From: a virus
DNA: 64,000 nucleotides
Virus record (IMG/VR): IMGVR_UViG_3300023184_005116
Span: 38,758-102,757 of that record
Reading direction: 5' to 3' (one strand)
Positions 19,164 to 27,162 of this stretch are shown here, in pieces; position 1 is the first letter of the stretch; each line of letters begins with the position of its first letter. Both the position numbers and the translations under genes were made by a program. The notes under the pieces were generated by a model, which was not told the origin of the DNA, did not search any database, and was given only the letters and a program-made list of their open reading frames with translations.

Positions 19164-21140
19164 ATGGCGGGAATAAAGAATCTATCTGAAATATATCAAA
19201 AGCAAGGTAAAGATTTCGTTGAAAAACTTTTTAACGACGAAATAACAGTGACTGAAAATCTAGATGGGTCCTCATTTTCATTCGAGAAAGATTTTATAGG
19301 AGATAATATTTCCTTTTATAAGAAAGACCAAGAAAATCCAATTACAAGAGTTGATAGGATATTAATGACGTATTACGAAAAGCCTATTAATTACATAGAT
19401 GCTTTACCTGATTCGGTAAAGCAGGATATACCTAAAGGATGGAGATTTGGAATGATATATTTTCCAAACTCTAAACCTGTTAGAATAGAGTATGACAGAG
19501 TTCCTAAAAATCACTTAATCCTTACACATATTATTGTAAGAGACGAGTTTGGTGATACGGTAAGAACAATACAGGATAAGAAAGAATTAGATATATGGTC
19601 AGAAAAAATAGGGGTTGAAAATGCTCCTATATTATTTCAAGGCAAGCTAAATCAAGATCAGAAGATATGGATTATGGATTTTCTTTCCACTCCACTGATG
19701 GATCTTAGAAATAGATTTAAAACAGAAAGCTTTACTAAGTATATCATATCTCTTATAAATCCAGGAATAATACAAACAACACTAGGCAGAGATCTAGAAG
19801 GACAGATTGATTCAATTATTTTTAGATTTAGTAGTAAAGAAAATGAAGAAGAGGTATTAGCCAAAATGGTTGATCCTATATTTTATGAACTTTCTAGAGA
19901 AAGAAAACCGGAAAGATCATCATATCTTCCTAATGATGTATACTCGTTATGTCTAATTGATATAATGAATTTTATATTAGAGGAAGGAATTGAAAGCTTT
20001 CCTGCTGACGGTGAAGAACCAGAAGAAAGGTATATTAACTTTGTATTCTCTGTTTTTAAAAGATTTATTACTGCTTACGGAGAAAAATATATTGGTGTAG
20101 ATTTCGATAAACCCGAATATCTTAAGTCAGAAAACTTTGGATTAAACAAAGAATTTATACAAGATGAAGAAGTACTTTCCAATCTTGAAGAGGACGAAGC
20201 TTATACTGATATTTTACAATTAATACTAAACTCATTTAGAAAGCTAAAAAGAAAACCACATGGTTTTTTTACTGAGGGACTAATTCAAGAGTTTAATCAT
20301 CTTGTTGAAGAAATAGCAGATTATATAAATGCTAAAAAGAAGGAGAAAATACAAGAAGCATTAGGAATCCCCACATTTGTTTGGTTTAAAAAAATAGGTA
20401 CTAAATTTAAGTTAACAGAGGAGGAAGATTTACAATCAGTTAATGAAAGTGATGAACATTTAGAATTAATCCTTGAATCTGAATCTAATGATAAAGAAGA
20501 AGAGGAAGAAAAAGATACTTCTGAATTTTTCTCATTTAGAGATTTTAAAAAAGTTGTTTCCACAAACAAGGAGAAAAAGAAAATTAAAATTCTAAACGAA
20601 GAAAAAGAAAAAGTTAATCTTCTTATAGGTAAATTTCAGCCATTTAATAATGGTCATCTAAAAATGTGTACACGATTAAAAAAAGAAAATGGCTTACCTG
20701 TTTTTCTATGTGTAGTTCATCCTGATGGGGAAGCATCAAAAAAATACCCATTCTCTATAGATCTAATTAAAAAATGTATTGGGGCTTTAACTTCGGAGGA
20801 TCCTAAACTATTTGCAGGGTATAAAATCATACCATCAAATCTTTTAGAGGATGCTTTGGTATCTATTTGCGAAGAACTTAATCCTGTTTCTGTTTGTGTA
20901 GGAGAGCCTGATTTCGAGAATACTATACTTCAAAGAGAATGGATTAGAAAAAAATACGATCTTAAAAACCAAGATATAGAAATATTTAAAACACCTAGAT
21001 GGTCAGATAACGAAAAGGTTAGAGAATGTATCAAAAGTGGAGATTTTCAAGGGTTTAAAGGAAGCGTGCCTAAGTCTATTGCAGTTTTATTTAATGAGTT
21101 TGTTAAACAATCCAGTGATGATGAAAGCGAAGATATATAA
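19164..21140 (+). CDS. RNA-ligase-like domain (catalytic Lys replaced) fused to NMN adenylyltransferase-like domain
   Basis: 658 residues with two enzyme-like ends. The N-terminal 250 residues resemble the nucleotidyltransferase fold of RNA ligases: motif I reads ENLDGSSFSF at 31-40, where active enzymes have ExLDG with Lys at the position that is Asn32 here, and a motif-IV-like EGQIDSIIFRF follows. The middle is acidic and helical. The C-terminal 170 residues carry GKFQPFNNGHLKM (about 488-500) with the HxGH-type signature of nucleotidyl transferases (reading NxGH here), plus a late WSDNEKVRECI segment like the ISGT region of NadM/NadR. The second half may act in NAD salvage; the first half looks inactive or regulatory. 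Domain calls are from motifs only. Confidence 0.6.
   Translation: MAGIKNLSEIYQKQGKDFVEKLFNDEITVTENLDGSSFSFEKDFIGDNISFYKKDQENPITRVDRILMTYYEKPINYIDALPDSVKQDIPKGWRFGMIYFPNSKPVRIEYDRVPKNHLILTHIIVRDEFGDTVRTIQDKKELDIWSEKIGVENAPILFQGKLNQDQKIWIMDFLSTPLMDLRNRFKTESFTKYIISLINPGIIQTTLGRDLEGQIDSIIFRFSSKENEEEVLAKMVDPIFYELSRERKPERSSYLPNDVYSLCLIDIMNFILEEGIESFPADGEEPEERYINFVFSVFKRFITAYGEKYIGVDFDKPEYLKSENFGLNKEFIQDEEVLSNLEEDEAYTDILQLILNSFRKLKRKPHGFFTEGLIQEFNHLVEEIADYINAKKKEKIQEALGIPTFVWFKKIGTKFKLTEEEDLQSVNESDEHLELILESESNDKEEEEEKDTSEFFSFRDFKKVVSTNKEKKKIKILNEEKEKVNLLIGKFQPFNNGHLKMCTRLKKENGLPVFLCVVHPDGEASKKYPFSIDLIKKCIGALTSEDPKLFAGYKIIPSNLLEDALVSICEELNPVSVCVGEPDFENTILQREWIRKKYDLKNQDIEIFKTPRWSDNEKVRECIKSGDFQGFKGSVPKSIAVLFNEFVKQSSDDESEDI
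21132..21139 (+). promoter_or_regulatory. Late-promoter-like element GATATATA overlapping a stop codon
   Basis: The last codons of the preceding gene (gat ata taa) themselves form GATATATA, 14 bases before the ATG at 21154. It would allow the metallopeptidase-VWA-MoxR block to be transcribed separately at late times. Confidence 0.4.
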
Positions 21141-21153
21141 ATAAAAAATTAAG

Positions 21154-21843
21154 ATGAGAAGAATTCTTGGTTGGAATGATTTCAAACTATTCGAGCAAGT
21201 TTATCTAGATAAGGATGATCCGAAAGGAAATCAAATATCAGAGCAAGCTTTTAAAAAAATGAGGCTTTGTTGCTTCGATATTATGGGTAAATACCCGTTC
21301 TTTAGAAAGCTTCTTTCTGATTTAGTTATTAGAGAAAACAGAAATCTAAAATATAGAACAATGGCAACCGATGGTGTTAGTATACACTACGATCCAGGGT
21401 TTGTTTTAGCAAAAACTGAGGGAGAAATTATATTTGTAATATGTCACGAAATAATGCACAACGTATTATTTCACTTTGCTAGAAAAATGCCAGACCCAGA
21501 TTTATGGAATGCTGCAGCAGACTACGCATTAAATCAATTACTTGAAGGTGTTGGCGAAATGCCTAAAGAAGGTTTATATCCTGGATGCGGATGGCACCCA
21601 GATGATAAAAAATTCGTAAATCTTTCTGCAGAGCAAATATACGAATGGCTAGTTAAATCTGGATCTAAATCCCCAGAAAAACCGGAGCCAGGAGAAGGTG
21701 AGCCAGATTCAGAACTTAAAATAGGTGACATAATTAGAGATACTAAAACTAATACCTATGGTGTTGTTAAATCGATAGATGTAGCATCAGGGGAAATAGA
21801 TTTTGATCCTATTCCAGAATCAGATGTTTCAAAATATTTATAA
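21154..21843 (+). CDS. DUF2201-type putative metallopeptidase domain protein with capsid-targeting-like N-terminus
   Basis: 229 residues. The motif CHEIMHNVLFH (HEIMH at 98-102) is a zinc-binding HExxH motif in the setting of the DUF2201 N-terminal putative metallopeptidase domain. In bacteria that domain is normally fused to a C-terminal VWA-like domain and encoded beside a MoxR ATPase. Here the VWA part is the next gene. The N-terminus MRRILGWNDFKLFE|Q could be a capsid-targeting sequence with cut site LFE; the same FKLFEQVYL string recurs in the gene at 28148-28459. The region at about 165-190 is a Pro/Glu/Gly linker. Confidence 0.65.
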   Translation: MRRILGWNDFKLFEQVYLDKDDPKGNQISEQAFKKMRLCCFDIMGKYPFFRKLLSDLVIRENRNLKYRTMATDGVSIHYDPGFVLAKTEGEIIFVICHEIMHNVLFHFARKMPDPDLWNAAADYALNQLLEGVGEMPKEGLYPGCGWHPDDKKFVNLSAEQIYEWLVKSGSKSPEKPEPGEGEPDSELKIGDIIRDTKTNTYGVVKSIDVASGEIDFDPIPESDVSKYL

Positions 21844-21846
21844 AAA

Positions 21847-22959
21847 ATGAAAGCTAAAATTACAGACGTTAAGAAAATAGTTAAACCCCAAAATGGCGGA
21901 GGTGGGGGTGAATCCCCTAAACCACCTAAAAATACTGAAGCTTGGGACGAGGATGATGAGGATATGCCAGATGATGATCAAGAAGACGGACCAGATGGTG
22001 ACGATCAAGGAGATCAAGGAGATCAAGGTGACCAAGGCGATCAAGGTGACCAAGGAGAAGATGGTAAAGAAAAACCAGGTAAGCCTGGAAAACCAGGAAA
22101 AGGCGGGGGAGAAGGAAGGGACTTTGAAGAAATAGATCCAACTGAACCTGGTGCAACATACGAGGTTACACCTTGGCAAAAACCTTCAGGGCATACTGTA
22201 GTAGGTGAAGTACTTCCTACTGGTACATTAGGCGACGCAGAAGATGCAAGTGATAAAGATGCAGAAGCTAAAAAAGACCAATGGAAAGCTGCTACAACTG
22301 CAGCAGAATCTCAATCGAGAGGTAATATCCCAGGAGGTGTTAGAGATGCCTTAAAAAGAATGAGAACATCTATTGTTGACTGGAGAAAAGAATTAGAAGT
22401 ATTTATTGATGATGCTATTTCAAAAAGCAAATATACTTTACCTTCTAGAAGATTCTTAGGATCAGGAAAAGCTCAATATGGATATAAAAAATACAAAGAG
22501 GATTTTGAATGCGTTGTAGTTGCTATCGATACTTCTGGATCTATTTCAGATAAAATGGTAGCTCAATTCTTAGCCGAAGTTAAATCAATAGTTGATACTT
22601 ATTCTCCACAAGATCTTTATATTATATTCTGTCACACAAGTATTTATAGAGTAGATCATATACAACCTGGAGATCCTATTGAAGTTGGACAATTAAGAAG
22701 CGGCGGTACTGAATTTTATCCTCCTTTTAAATGGACGGAAGAAAACCTAATGACAAAAGGAATTATGCCTTCTGTATTTATGTACTTTACTGACGGTGAA
22801 GCGACATTCCCTAAACCTTCCGAATATGGAATTGGTGAATACGAAGATAAGTGTATTTGGGTATTACTAACATGGAATGGACAACCATTCCCTAATGAGA
22901 TTCCTTTTGGGAATAGAATAGATATTACACTTCCCAACAAGGAAGTTGGATCTATATAA
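21847..22959 (+). CDS. VWA-domain protein (DUF2201 C-terminal type)
   Basis: 370 residues. The N-terminal 100 residues are low-complexity and acidic, with a run of Gly-Asp-Gln repeats. The VWA-like domain has an intact metal-ion-dependent adhesion site: DTSGS (about 228-232), GGTEF and YFTDGE (about 312-317). VWA proteins of this type work as partners of MoxR AAA+ ATPases, which is the gene encoded next. It starts 3 bases after the metallopeptidase-like gene, so the pair looks like a DUF2201 protein split in two. Confidence 0.75.
   Translation: MKAKITDVKKIVKPQNGGGGGESPKPPKNTEAWDEDDEDMPDDDQEDGPDGDDQGDQGDQGDQGDQGDQGEDGKEKPGKPGKPGKGGGEGRDFEEIDPTEPGATYEVTPWQKPSGHTVVGEVLPTGTLGDAEDASDKDAEAKKDQWKAATTAAESQSRGNIPGGVRDALKRMRTSIVDWRKELEVFIDDAISKSKYTLPSRRFLGSGKAQYGYKKYKEDFECVVVAIDTSGSISDKMVAQFLAEVKSIVDTYSPQDLYIIFCHTSIYRVDHIQPGDPIEVGQLRSGGTEFYPPFKWTEENLMTKGIMPSVFMYFTDGEATFPKPSEYGIGEYEDKCIWVLLTWNGQPFPNEIPFGNRIDITLPNKEVGSI
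22003..22056 (+). repeat. Six tandem 9-bp units encoding Asp-Gln-Gly
   Basis: Six consecutive 9-base units of the form GAY CAA GGN inside the VWA gene encode an acidic Asp-Gln-Gly repeat just ahead of a Lys/Pro/Gly segment. This is a typical slippage-prone linker and may vary in length between relatives. Confidence 0.8.
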
Positions 22960-22960
22960 T

Positions 22961-22968
22961 GATATATA
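22961..22968 (+). promoter_or_regulatory. Late-promoter-like element GATATATA
   Basis: GATATATA in the 31-base gap between the VWA gene and the MoxR gene, 22 bases before the ATG at 22991. Confidence 0.5.
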
Positions 22969-22990
22969 CAATAGAAAATAAAAATAATCA

Positions 22991-24517
22991 ATGAAACGCA
23001 TTTACAACTTTAACGAATTTGTCAACGAGGGGTATCTCGATAAAATAGGATCCACTGTAACTGGATGGATAAAATCTATGAAAGATGCTATTAAATCTGG
23101 ATTAGTAAAATTAATACCTTCCGGTGCTAAAGCAGGTAAGCCAATGGCAACTGCATTTGACCCTGATAAAGGATCAATAGAAGCTCAGCTTTTAGATTTC
23201 TTTAAAGGAACACCTTATGCTGAAATGACATCAGAAACAAATGAAGCTCAAGTTCCTTTAGCTTATCCAAAATCTGAAGACGTTTTAGACGTAAAAGAAC
23301 CAGAGCTTAAAAAAATGATTAAAACTCGCCTTAAAGCAGTTTTAAAAGCTGGGGACGAAGATAATATTCAAGGAGTATTAGATGTTAAACCTATTTTTAT
23401 CTTTGGAGCTCCTGGTATTGGTAAAACACAAATCGTTGCTCAAGTATGTGATGAATTAGGAAGAGAACTTTACGGTAAGCCTTTAAACTTGGCTTTTGTA
23501 GATGGTGAGTTTGCAGAACCAGTAGACTTTGCTGGTGTACCTTCAGTAGTAGACGTTGAAAATCCTAGTGATGAAAGTCCTTACGGAAAAGGTATTACTA
23601 GATCTAACGTATCTGTTAACCTTTTACCTAATGATAACGGTAGAGATAATATGGGTGGTATTCTTTTCATTGATGAGTTAAACCGTATGCCACAAGAGGT
23701 TGTTAAAGTTTTTATGAAGCTTGCACAAAGCAGAAGACTTGGACAAACTTATAATATTCCTAATAAATGGTATATTGTAGCTGCTGGTAATAGAGCAGAA
23801 GATGATCCAAGAGAAGTTAAGCAAATGGGTACAGCTCTTAGAGATCGTTTCTCAGTTGTTAACTTTTTACCTACAGTTGCTGGTCTAAGAAAATATATTG
23901 AAGGTGGAAGATTAAAAGATGTTGTTATTCCTGAATTATTAGACTTTTTAGAATTCCAACAAGAATATTTCCACAACCTTGATCCTGCTAAACAAATGAT
24001 TAAATATCCAACTCCTAGAGCTTGGACTGATGCTGCAATTGGATTAAAAAGAGTTATGGACGAACTTTCTTCTGAAGGTGTAACTGAATTATCCGATAAA
24101 GATATTATTAGTGCATTTCAAGTAGAAGTAGGATATGAAGCTGCTGCTGCATTCCTAGATTTCTATAAAATTGCTAAAGAAATTCCAGTTAAAGATTTAA
24201 TGCTTCCGTTCACTAACCCTGATAAAGCACCTCTTCCTGATGATAAGAAAGATCCTAAGTCTGGAAGACCTAGAGCTGATTATGCACACGCATTACTTTC
24301 TGCTATTATCAGAAAAAGTAAAGATACTACACTTACGGATAAAGAAGTATGTAACTTTGCTTCTTATCTACAAAGAGTTAACTCTCCAGAATGGGGTAAC
24401 GCTGCTATTGCAAACCTATTCAAAGAGCATACTTACTTAAGAAAAGACGCTAAAGCAATTCAATGTATCGCTCCACTAGCTGGTAAATGGGGTGCAGAAC
24501 TTGGAACGGAATTATAA
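22991..24517 (+). CDS. MoxR-type AAA+ ATPase with capsid-targeting-like N-terminus
   Basis: 508 residues. Walker A GAPGIGKTQ at about 138-146, Walker B ILFIDELN at about 223-230 and a PTPRAW segment near residue 340 give a complete AAA+ module of the MoxR class, which acts as a chaperone or maturation ATPase together with VWA proteins. The N-terminus MKRIYNFNEFVNE|G is a strong match to the capsid-targeting pattern seen in this genome, followed by about 100 residues of linker before the ATPase. It is therefore possible that this ATPase is packaged and delivered with the DNA. Genes for a VWA protein and a metallopeptidase-like protein are directly upstream. Confidence 0.75.
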   Translation: MKRIYNFNEFVNEGYLDKIGSTVTGWIKSMKDAIKSGLVKLIPSGAKAGKPMATAFDPDKGSIEAQLLDFFKGTPYAEMTSETNEAQVPLAYPKSEDVLDVKEPELKKMIKTRLKAVLKAGDEDNIQGVLDVKPIFIFGAPGIGKTQIVAQVCDELGRELYGKPLNLAFVDGEFAEPVDFAGVPSVVDVENPSDESPYGKGITRSNVSVNLLPNDNGRDNMGGILFIDELNRMPQEVVKVFMKLAQSRRLGQTYNIPNKWYIVAAGNRAEDDPREVKQMGTALRDRFSVVNFLPTVAGLRKYIEGGRLKDVVIPELLDFLEFQQEYFHNLDPAKQMIKYPTPRAWTDAAIGLKRVMDELSSEGVTELSDKDIISAFQVEVGYEAAAAFLDFYKIAKEIPVKDLMLPFTNPDKAPLPDDKKDPKSGRPRADYAHALLSAIIRKSKDTTLTDKEVCNFASYLQRVNSPEWGNAAIANLFKEHTYLRKDAKAIQCIAPLAGKWGAELGTEL

Positions 24518-24522
24518 TTTGA

Positions 24523-24795
24523 ATGAAGAAGTTCAGTAAAATACTGGAAGGTCATACCAAAAAGTATGACCTTTCTAATAGTAAGAGACTTCTAGAAGAG
24601 GCAAGAGATAGGATTGATTCGGTAAGAAAAGAATTCTCTTCCTTTGAAGATGCAGATACAACTGAACTAGAGGAAGCTTGGAATCTTATAGATAAATATC
24701 ATGGTAATGTAGTTAGAGGAGAGATATTTAAGAGAAGAAAAAAAGATCAATATATCCCTAATACATCAGCTATAGTACCAAATAAAGGAAACTAA
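24523..24795 (+). CDS. Small helical hypothetical protein
   Basis: 90 residues, highly charged and helical, beginning MKKFSKILE|GHTKKYD. The ILE could serve as a prohead-protease site. No domain recognised. It follows the MoxR gene by 5 bases and precedes the next gene by 4. Confidence 0.5.
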   Translation: MKKFSKILEGHTKKYDLSNSKRLLEEARDRIDSVRKEFSSFEDADTTELEEAWNLIDKYHGNVVRGEIFKRRKKDQYIPNTSAIVPNKGN

Positions 24796-24799
24796 AAAT

Positions 24800-25333
24800 A
24801 TGAAACATATAAAATTATTCGAACATTTCTTAAATGAAGATGGATATGGAAGAGATTTTTTCGTAAAGGAAAAAGCAGGTAAACTGATGCAATACTTCTT
24901 CAAAATAGAAGGTGAGGAAGATGATCTAGGATTTGTAGTTTCTCTTGGTAAGCTATCAAGAAATACTAATATAGAATCTGCTGAAAATAGTTATGCAGTT
25001 CTTTCCGTAGAGCCAATTAAAGAAGCTGTAATGGACGATTATCTCGTTAAAGACTCTGATTTTAAGTCAAGAGAAGATGATGTGTTTACGCTTACTAAAT
25101 CGGAGTTTATGCGCTTTTATAAGATAGCTGGAGAGTGTATAAAAGACTATTTACAAAGCAATCCTAAGGTAACTTTTATATACGACGAAATGCCATTAAA
25201 TATAGATATGGATTTTGATGATTATAAATCAAATGTTAAGAGTTTAATGGATTCTTGGAGCTATAATAAATGGAGCTTACAAGAGGGTTCAGTAAATAAG
25301 ACTTTGGTTTATTCAAGAAGAGATCATGACTAA
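24800..25333 (+). CDS. Putative packaged protein with capsid-targeting-like N-terminus
   Basis: 177 residues beginning MKHIKLFEHFLNE|DGYG, a clear example of the recurrent N-terminus with LNE as predicted cut site. The remainder is mixed alpha/beta and acidic with no recognised family. It overlaps the next gene by 8 bases, so the two are translationally coupled. Confidence 0.55.
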   Translation: MKHIKLFEHFLNEDGYGRDFFVKEKAGKLMQYFFKIEGEEDDLGFVVSLGKLSRNTNIESAENSYAVLSVEPIKEAVMDDYLVKDSDFKSREDDVFTLTKSEFMRFYKIAGECIKDYLQSNPKVTFIYDEMPLNIDMDFDDYKSNVKSLMDSWSYNKWSLQEGSVNKTLVYSRRDHD

Positions 25334-25667
25334 TATATTAAAATTTGACGAGTTTATAAACGAATCAAGAATTCCTATTGCTTGGGCTAAGCCTTCGCAG
25401 TTAACCACAAAGATACTTTCTTTTATTGATGAAAAACAAAAGGTGTCTAAAAAAGAATTAATTGAATTCTTGGAAAGCGTACCTGAAGATGCTTCTGGGA
25501 AAAAACCTAATATATCTTGGGTTCGAAACCATAAGAAGTATGTGAAGTATAAGATACAAGAAGAGGATGCAAATTATTATTCTTTGACCCCCTTAGGAAA
25601 AAGAGTACTTAAATCTTCAAAAATTAATGAAACAACTGAGGGAAATCAAACTAAAATTATAAAATAA
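25326..25667 (+). CDS. Putative packaged small protein, possibly winged-helix
   Basis: 113 residues beginning MTNILKFDEFINE|S (cut site INE). The mature part has a helix-turn-helix-like pattern (KQKVSKKELIEFLESV) followed by YYSLTPLGKRVLK, a phrase typical of winged-helix proteins. If packaged, it could be a DNA-binding protein delivered into the host. The winged-helix reading is a pattern judgement. Confidence 0.5.
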   Translation: MTNILKFDEFINESRIPIAWAKPSQLTTKILSFIDEKQKVSKKELIEFLESVPEDASGKKPNISWVRNHKKYVKYKIQEEDANYYSLTPLGKRVLKSSKINETTEGNQTKIIK

Positions 25668-25673
25668 CAAAAA

Positions 25674-25853
25674 ATGGAAAATTACACAAAAATTCAGGAA
25701 TTGGTAGAAAGCATGAGCAAAGACATTGAGGCGTTCTACGTAAAAGGTAACAAATCTGCTGGTACACGAGTTCGTACTGCTTGCCAAGATCTTAAAAAAT
25801 TAGCTCAAGAATTAAGAGTAAATGTACAAGAAACTAAAAACACTAAATCTTAA
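25674..25853 (+). CDS. Histone H1-like (Hc1-type) DNA-binding protein
   Basis: 59 residues, ATG at 25674 and TAA at 25851-25853. It reads MENYTKIQELVESMSKDIEA, then FYVKGNKSAGTRVRTACQDL, then a C-terminal LKKLAQELRVNVQETKNTKS segment. The KGNKSAGTRVR core followed by a helix ending in a Lys-rich tail is the signature of the small histone H1/Hc1-like proteins common in Bacteroidota. It probably binds and compacts DNA. It lies 6 bases after a packaged-type gene and 5 bases before the next. It is strong evidence for a Bacteroidota host or gene donor. Confidence 0.75.
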   Translation: MENYTKIQELVESMSKDIEAFYVKGNKSAGTRVRTACQDLKKLAQELRVNVQETKNTKS

Positions 25854-25858
25854 TTATA

Positions 25859-26089
25859 ATGGGATACTACATTTGTAAAGTTAGTTTTTTTTCTGGTGAG
25901 GTTTCTAAATCTACCGGAAAAGCAAAAGCTTCGAAATCGGAAATTTTAGTAGAAGCAGAAAGTGTAACAGAAGCAGAGGCAAACTTAAATAAGCATTTGT
26001 CTGGCGAAGTTTCAACAGCACATCTTGACTTTGAAGTAACTTCAGTAGCTCAATCTAAAATTGAGTCTGTAGTTCACTTAAAGGCATAA
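25859..26089 (+). CDS. Small hypothetical protein, possibly DUF4494-like
   Basis: 76 residues beginning MGYYICKVSFFSGEVSKSTG. The pattern of a short N-terminal strand, a Lys-rich loop and SEILVEAESVTEAEANL is reminiscent of DUF4494, a family frequent in Bacteroidota and their phages, but this protein is shorter and the resemblance is weak. It is the last gene before a terminator hairpin. Confidence 0.5.
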   Translation: MGYYICKVSFFSGEVSKSTGKAKASKSEILVEAESVTEAEANLNKHLSGEVSTAHLDFEVTSVAQSKIESVVHLKA

Positions 26090-26109
26090 GATCAAAATCA
26101 TTTAAGAAG

Positions 26110-26146
26110 TCCCAGTAAGATATATAATATATTACTGGGATTTTTT
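26110..26146 (+). terminator. Terminator hairpin with late-promoter-like element in its loop
   Basis: TCCCAGTAA (26110-26118) pairs perfectly with TTACTGGGA (26132-26140) and is followed by six T (26141-26146), a classical intrinsic terminator. The 13-base loop contains GATATATA (26119-26126). Termination is strongly supported; the promoter reading of the loop comes from the recurrence of the octamer elsewhere. Confidence 0.8.
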
Positions 26147-26169
26147 GTATCCCATGAATTATAATTTGT

Positions 26170-26340
26170 ATGACAAAAAAAAGAAAATCAGCGGAAACTA
26201 GTTCTTATGAACCACCTGTTTCCCCAGTAAAAATCCCAAAAGGAGATACTGGATTTAATACAGTTAAGAAAGGATACAGAAGATTTATCTGGTCATGGAA
26301 AGAATATATAGGTAAGAAGCCAAAATTTACAGATAGCTAA
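26170..26340 (+). CDS. Small basic hypothetical protein
   Basis: 56 residues, ATG at 26170, stop at 26338-26340. Basic (MTKKRKSAETSS at the start, KKGYRRFIWSWKEYIGKK near the end) with aromatic residues near the C-terminus. No family recognised. It is the first gene after a terminator, and its upstream segment holds TTGTATC and TAATTTGTA, similar to the segment ahead of the Hsp20 gene. Confidence 0.5.
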   Translation: MTKKRKSAETSSYEPPVSPVKIPKGDTGFNTVKKGYRRFIWSWKEYIGKKPKFTDS

Positions 26341-26343
26341 GAT

Positions 26344-26547
26344 ATGTCAACAGTTTCAAAAACAAAACACAAAGAATTACCAGAAGTTAAAGAAGGAGCT
26401 GAAACACCTTCGGGAAATTCTGGACCAGTTCCTACCGTGTATCCATATCTAAATCCAGAATCGAATAAACCAAAAAAGAAATCACAATCTGCTAAAATGC
26501 AAAATCTTGCAGATTATAGAGAATTCATATCAAAAATAAAAAAATAA
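26344..26547 (+). CDS. Small Pro/Lys-rich hypothetical protein
   Basis: 67 residues, low complexity (Pro, Ser, Lys), with a short C-terminal helix (MQNLADYREFISKIKK). It starts 3 bases after the preceding gene and ends 1 base before the next. The C-terminal ADYREFISKIKK resembles the C-terminal MDFKTFLDNSKK of the next protein, so the two may share a docking tail. Function unknown. Confidence 0.45.
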   Translation: MSTVSKTKHKELPEVKEGAETPSGNSGPVPTVYPYLNPESNKPKKKSQSAKMQNLADYREFISKIKK

Positions 26548-26548
26548 A

Positions 26549-27055
26549 ATGGAAGAATTAAACGAAGACTGTGGATGTGGATCCACTACAGATAACATCA
26601 GAAGTTATACAGGAAGTAGTACTCCTAAATACTCTCAAGATCCTTTAGTTGGTAAAAGAGTTTCTTTAACTGACGGAAGAAGCGGTCTAGTTGATGATTC
26701 AATCAGAAATAATACTGGGGAAGTTATTGGATATGTTATTGAAGGCGATAGAGGAGCTTATAGAGTTTTTAAAAATAAAATCACTGGTATCATGGACGAA
26801 AGCGGTGGAGCTTTTGCTTCTTTAGCGGGAACCCCCGGAATGGGAAATGTGGTACCTCCAACACCGGATCACGAAGGATCGGGGGATCAATTCCCAAGTC
26901 TTACTGTGGGAACACCTGCAGCTAAAGGTAAGAAGAAAAAGAAAACACCAGTTGTGACAGAGACTACCTCAGTAAAAACGCCAAACCCACTTTCCACTTC
27001 ATTGATGGATTTTAAAACATTTTTGGACAACAGCAAAAAGAATCAGAATAAATAA
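26549..27055 (+). CDS. Hypothetical protein with Cys-rich N-terminus
   Basis: 168 residues. The N-terminus MEELNEDCGCGSTTDN has a CGC motif. Residues 30-80 form a small beta domain (LVGKRVSLTDGRSGLVDD), rather like an SH3-type barrel, followed by a Pro/Gly/Thr linker with a KGKKKKKT stretch and a short C-terminal helix. No family recognised. Confidence 0.5.
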   Translation: MEELNEDCGCGSTTDNIRSYTGSSTPKYSQDPLVGKRVSLTDGRSGLVDDSIRNNTGEVIGYVIEGDRGAYRVFKNKITGIMDESGGAFASLAGTPGMGNVVPPTPDHEGSGDQFPSLTVGTPAAKGKKKKKTPVVTETTSVKTPNPLSTSLMDFKTFLDNSKKNQNK

Positions 27056-27077
27056 GAAAAATTGACATATAAAATTA

Positions 27078-27108
27078 AATCCAAGTGACAAAATTGCTTG
27101 GATTTTTT
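27078..27108 (+). terminator. Intrinsic terminator
   Basis: AATCCAAG (27078-27085) pairs with CTTGGATT (27097-27104), followed by a T-run. It closes the three small genes at 26170-27055. A GACATATAA sequence just upstream (27064) is a weak match to the late element. Confidence 0.75.
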
Positions 27109-27162
27109 GTTTTGTATCATTTGGTATTTAATTTGTAATAATAACTATAAAAAATAAAAGAT

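Noticed and set aside
21838-22179. Minus-strand open frames opposite the VWA gene
   Set aside because: They arise from the low-complexity Asp-Gln-Gly and Pro/Lys/Gly repeats on the plus strand, and their products are simple-sequence artefacts.
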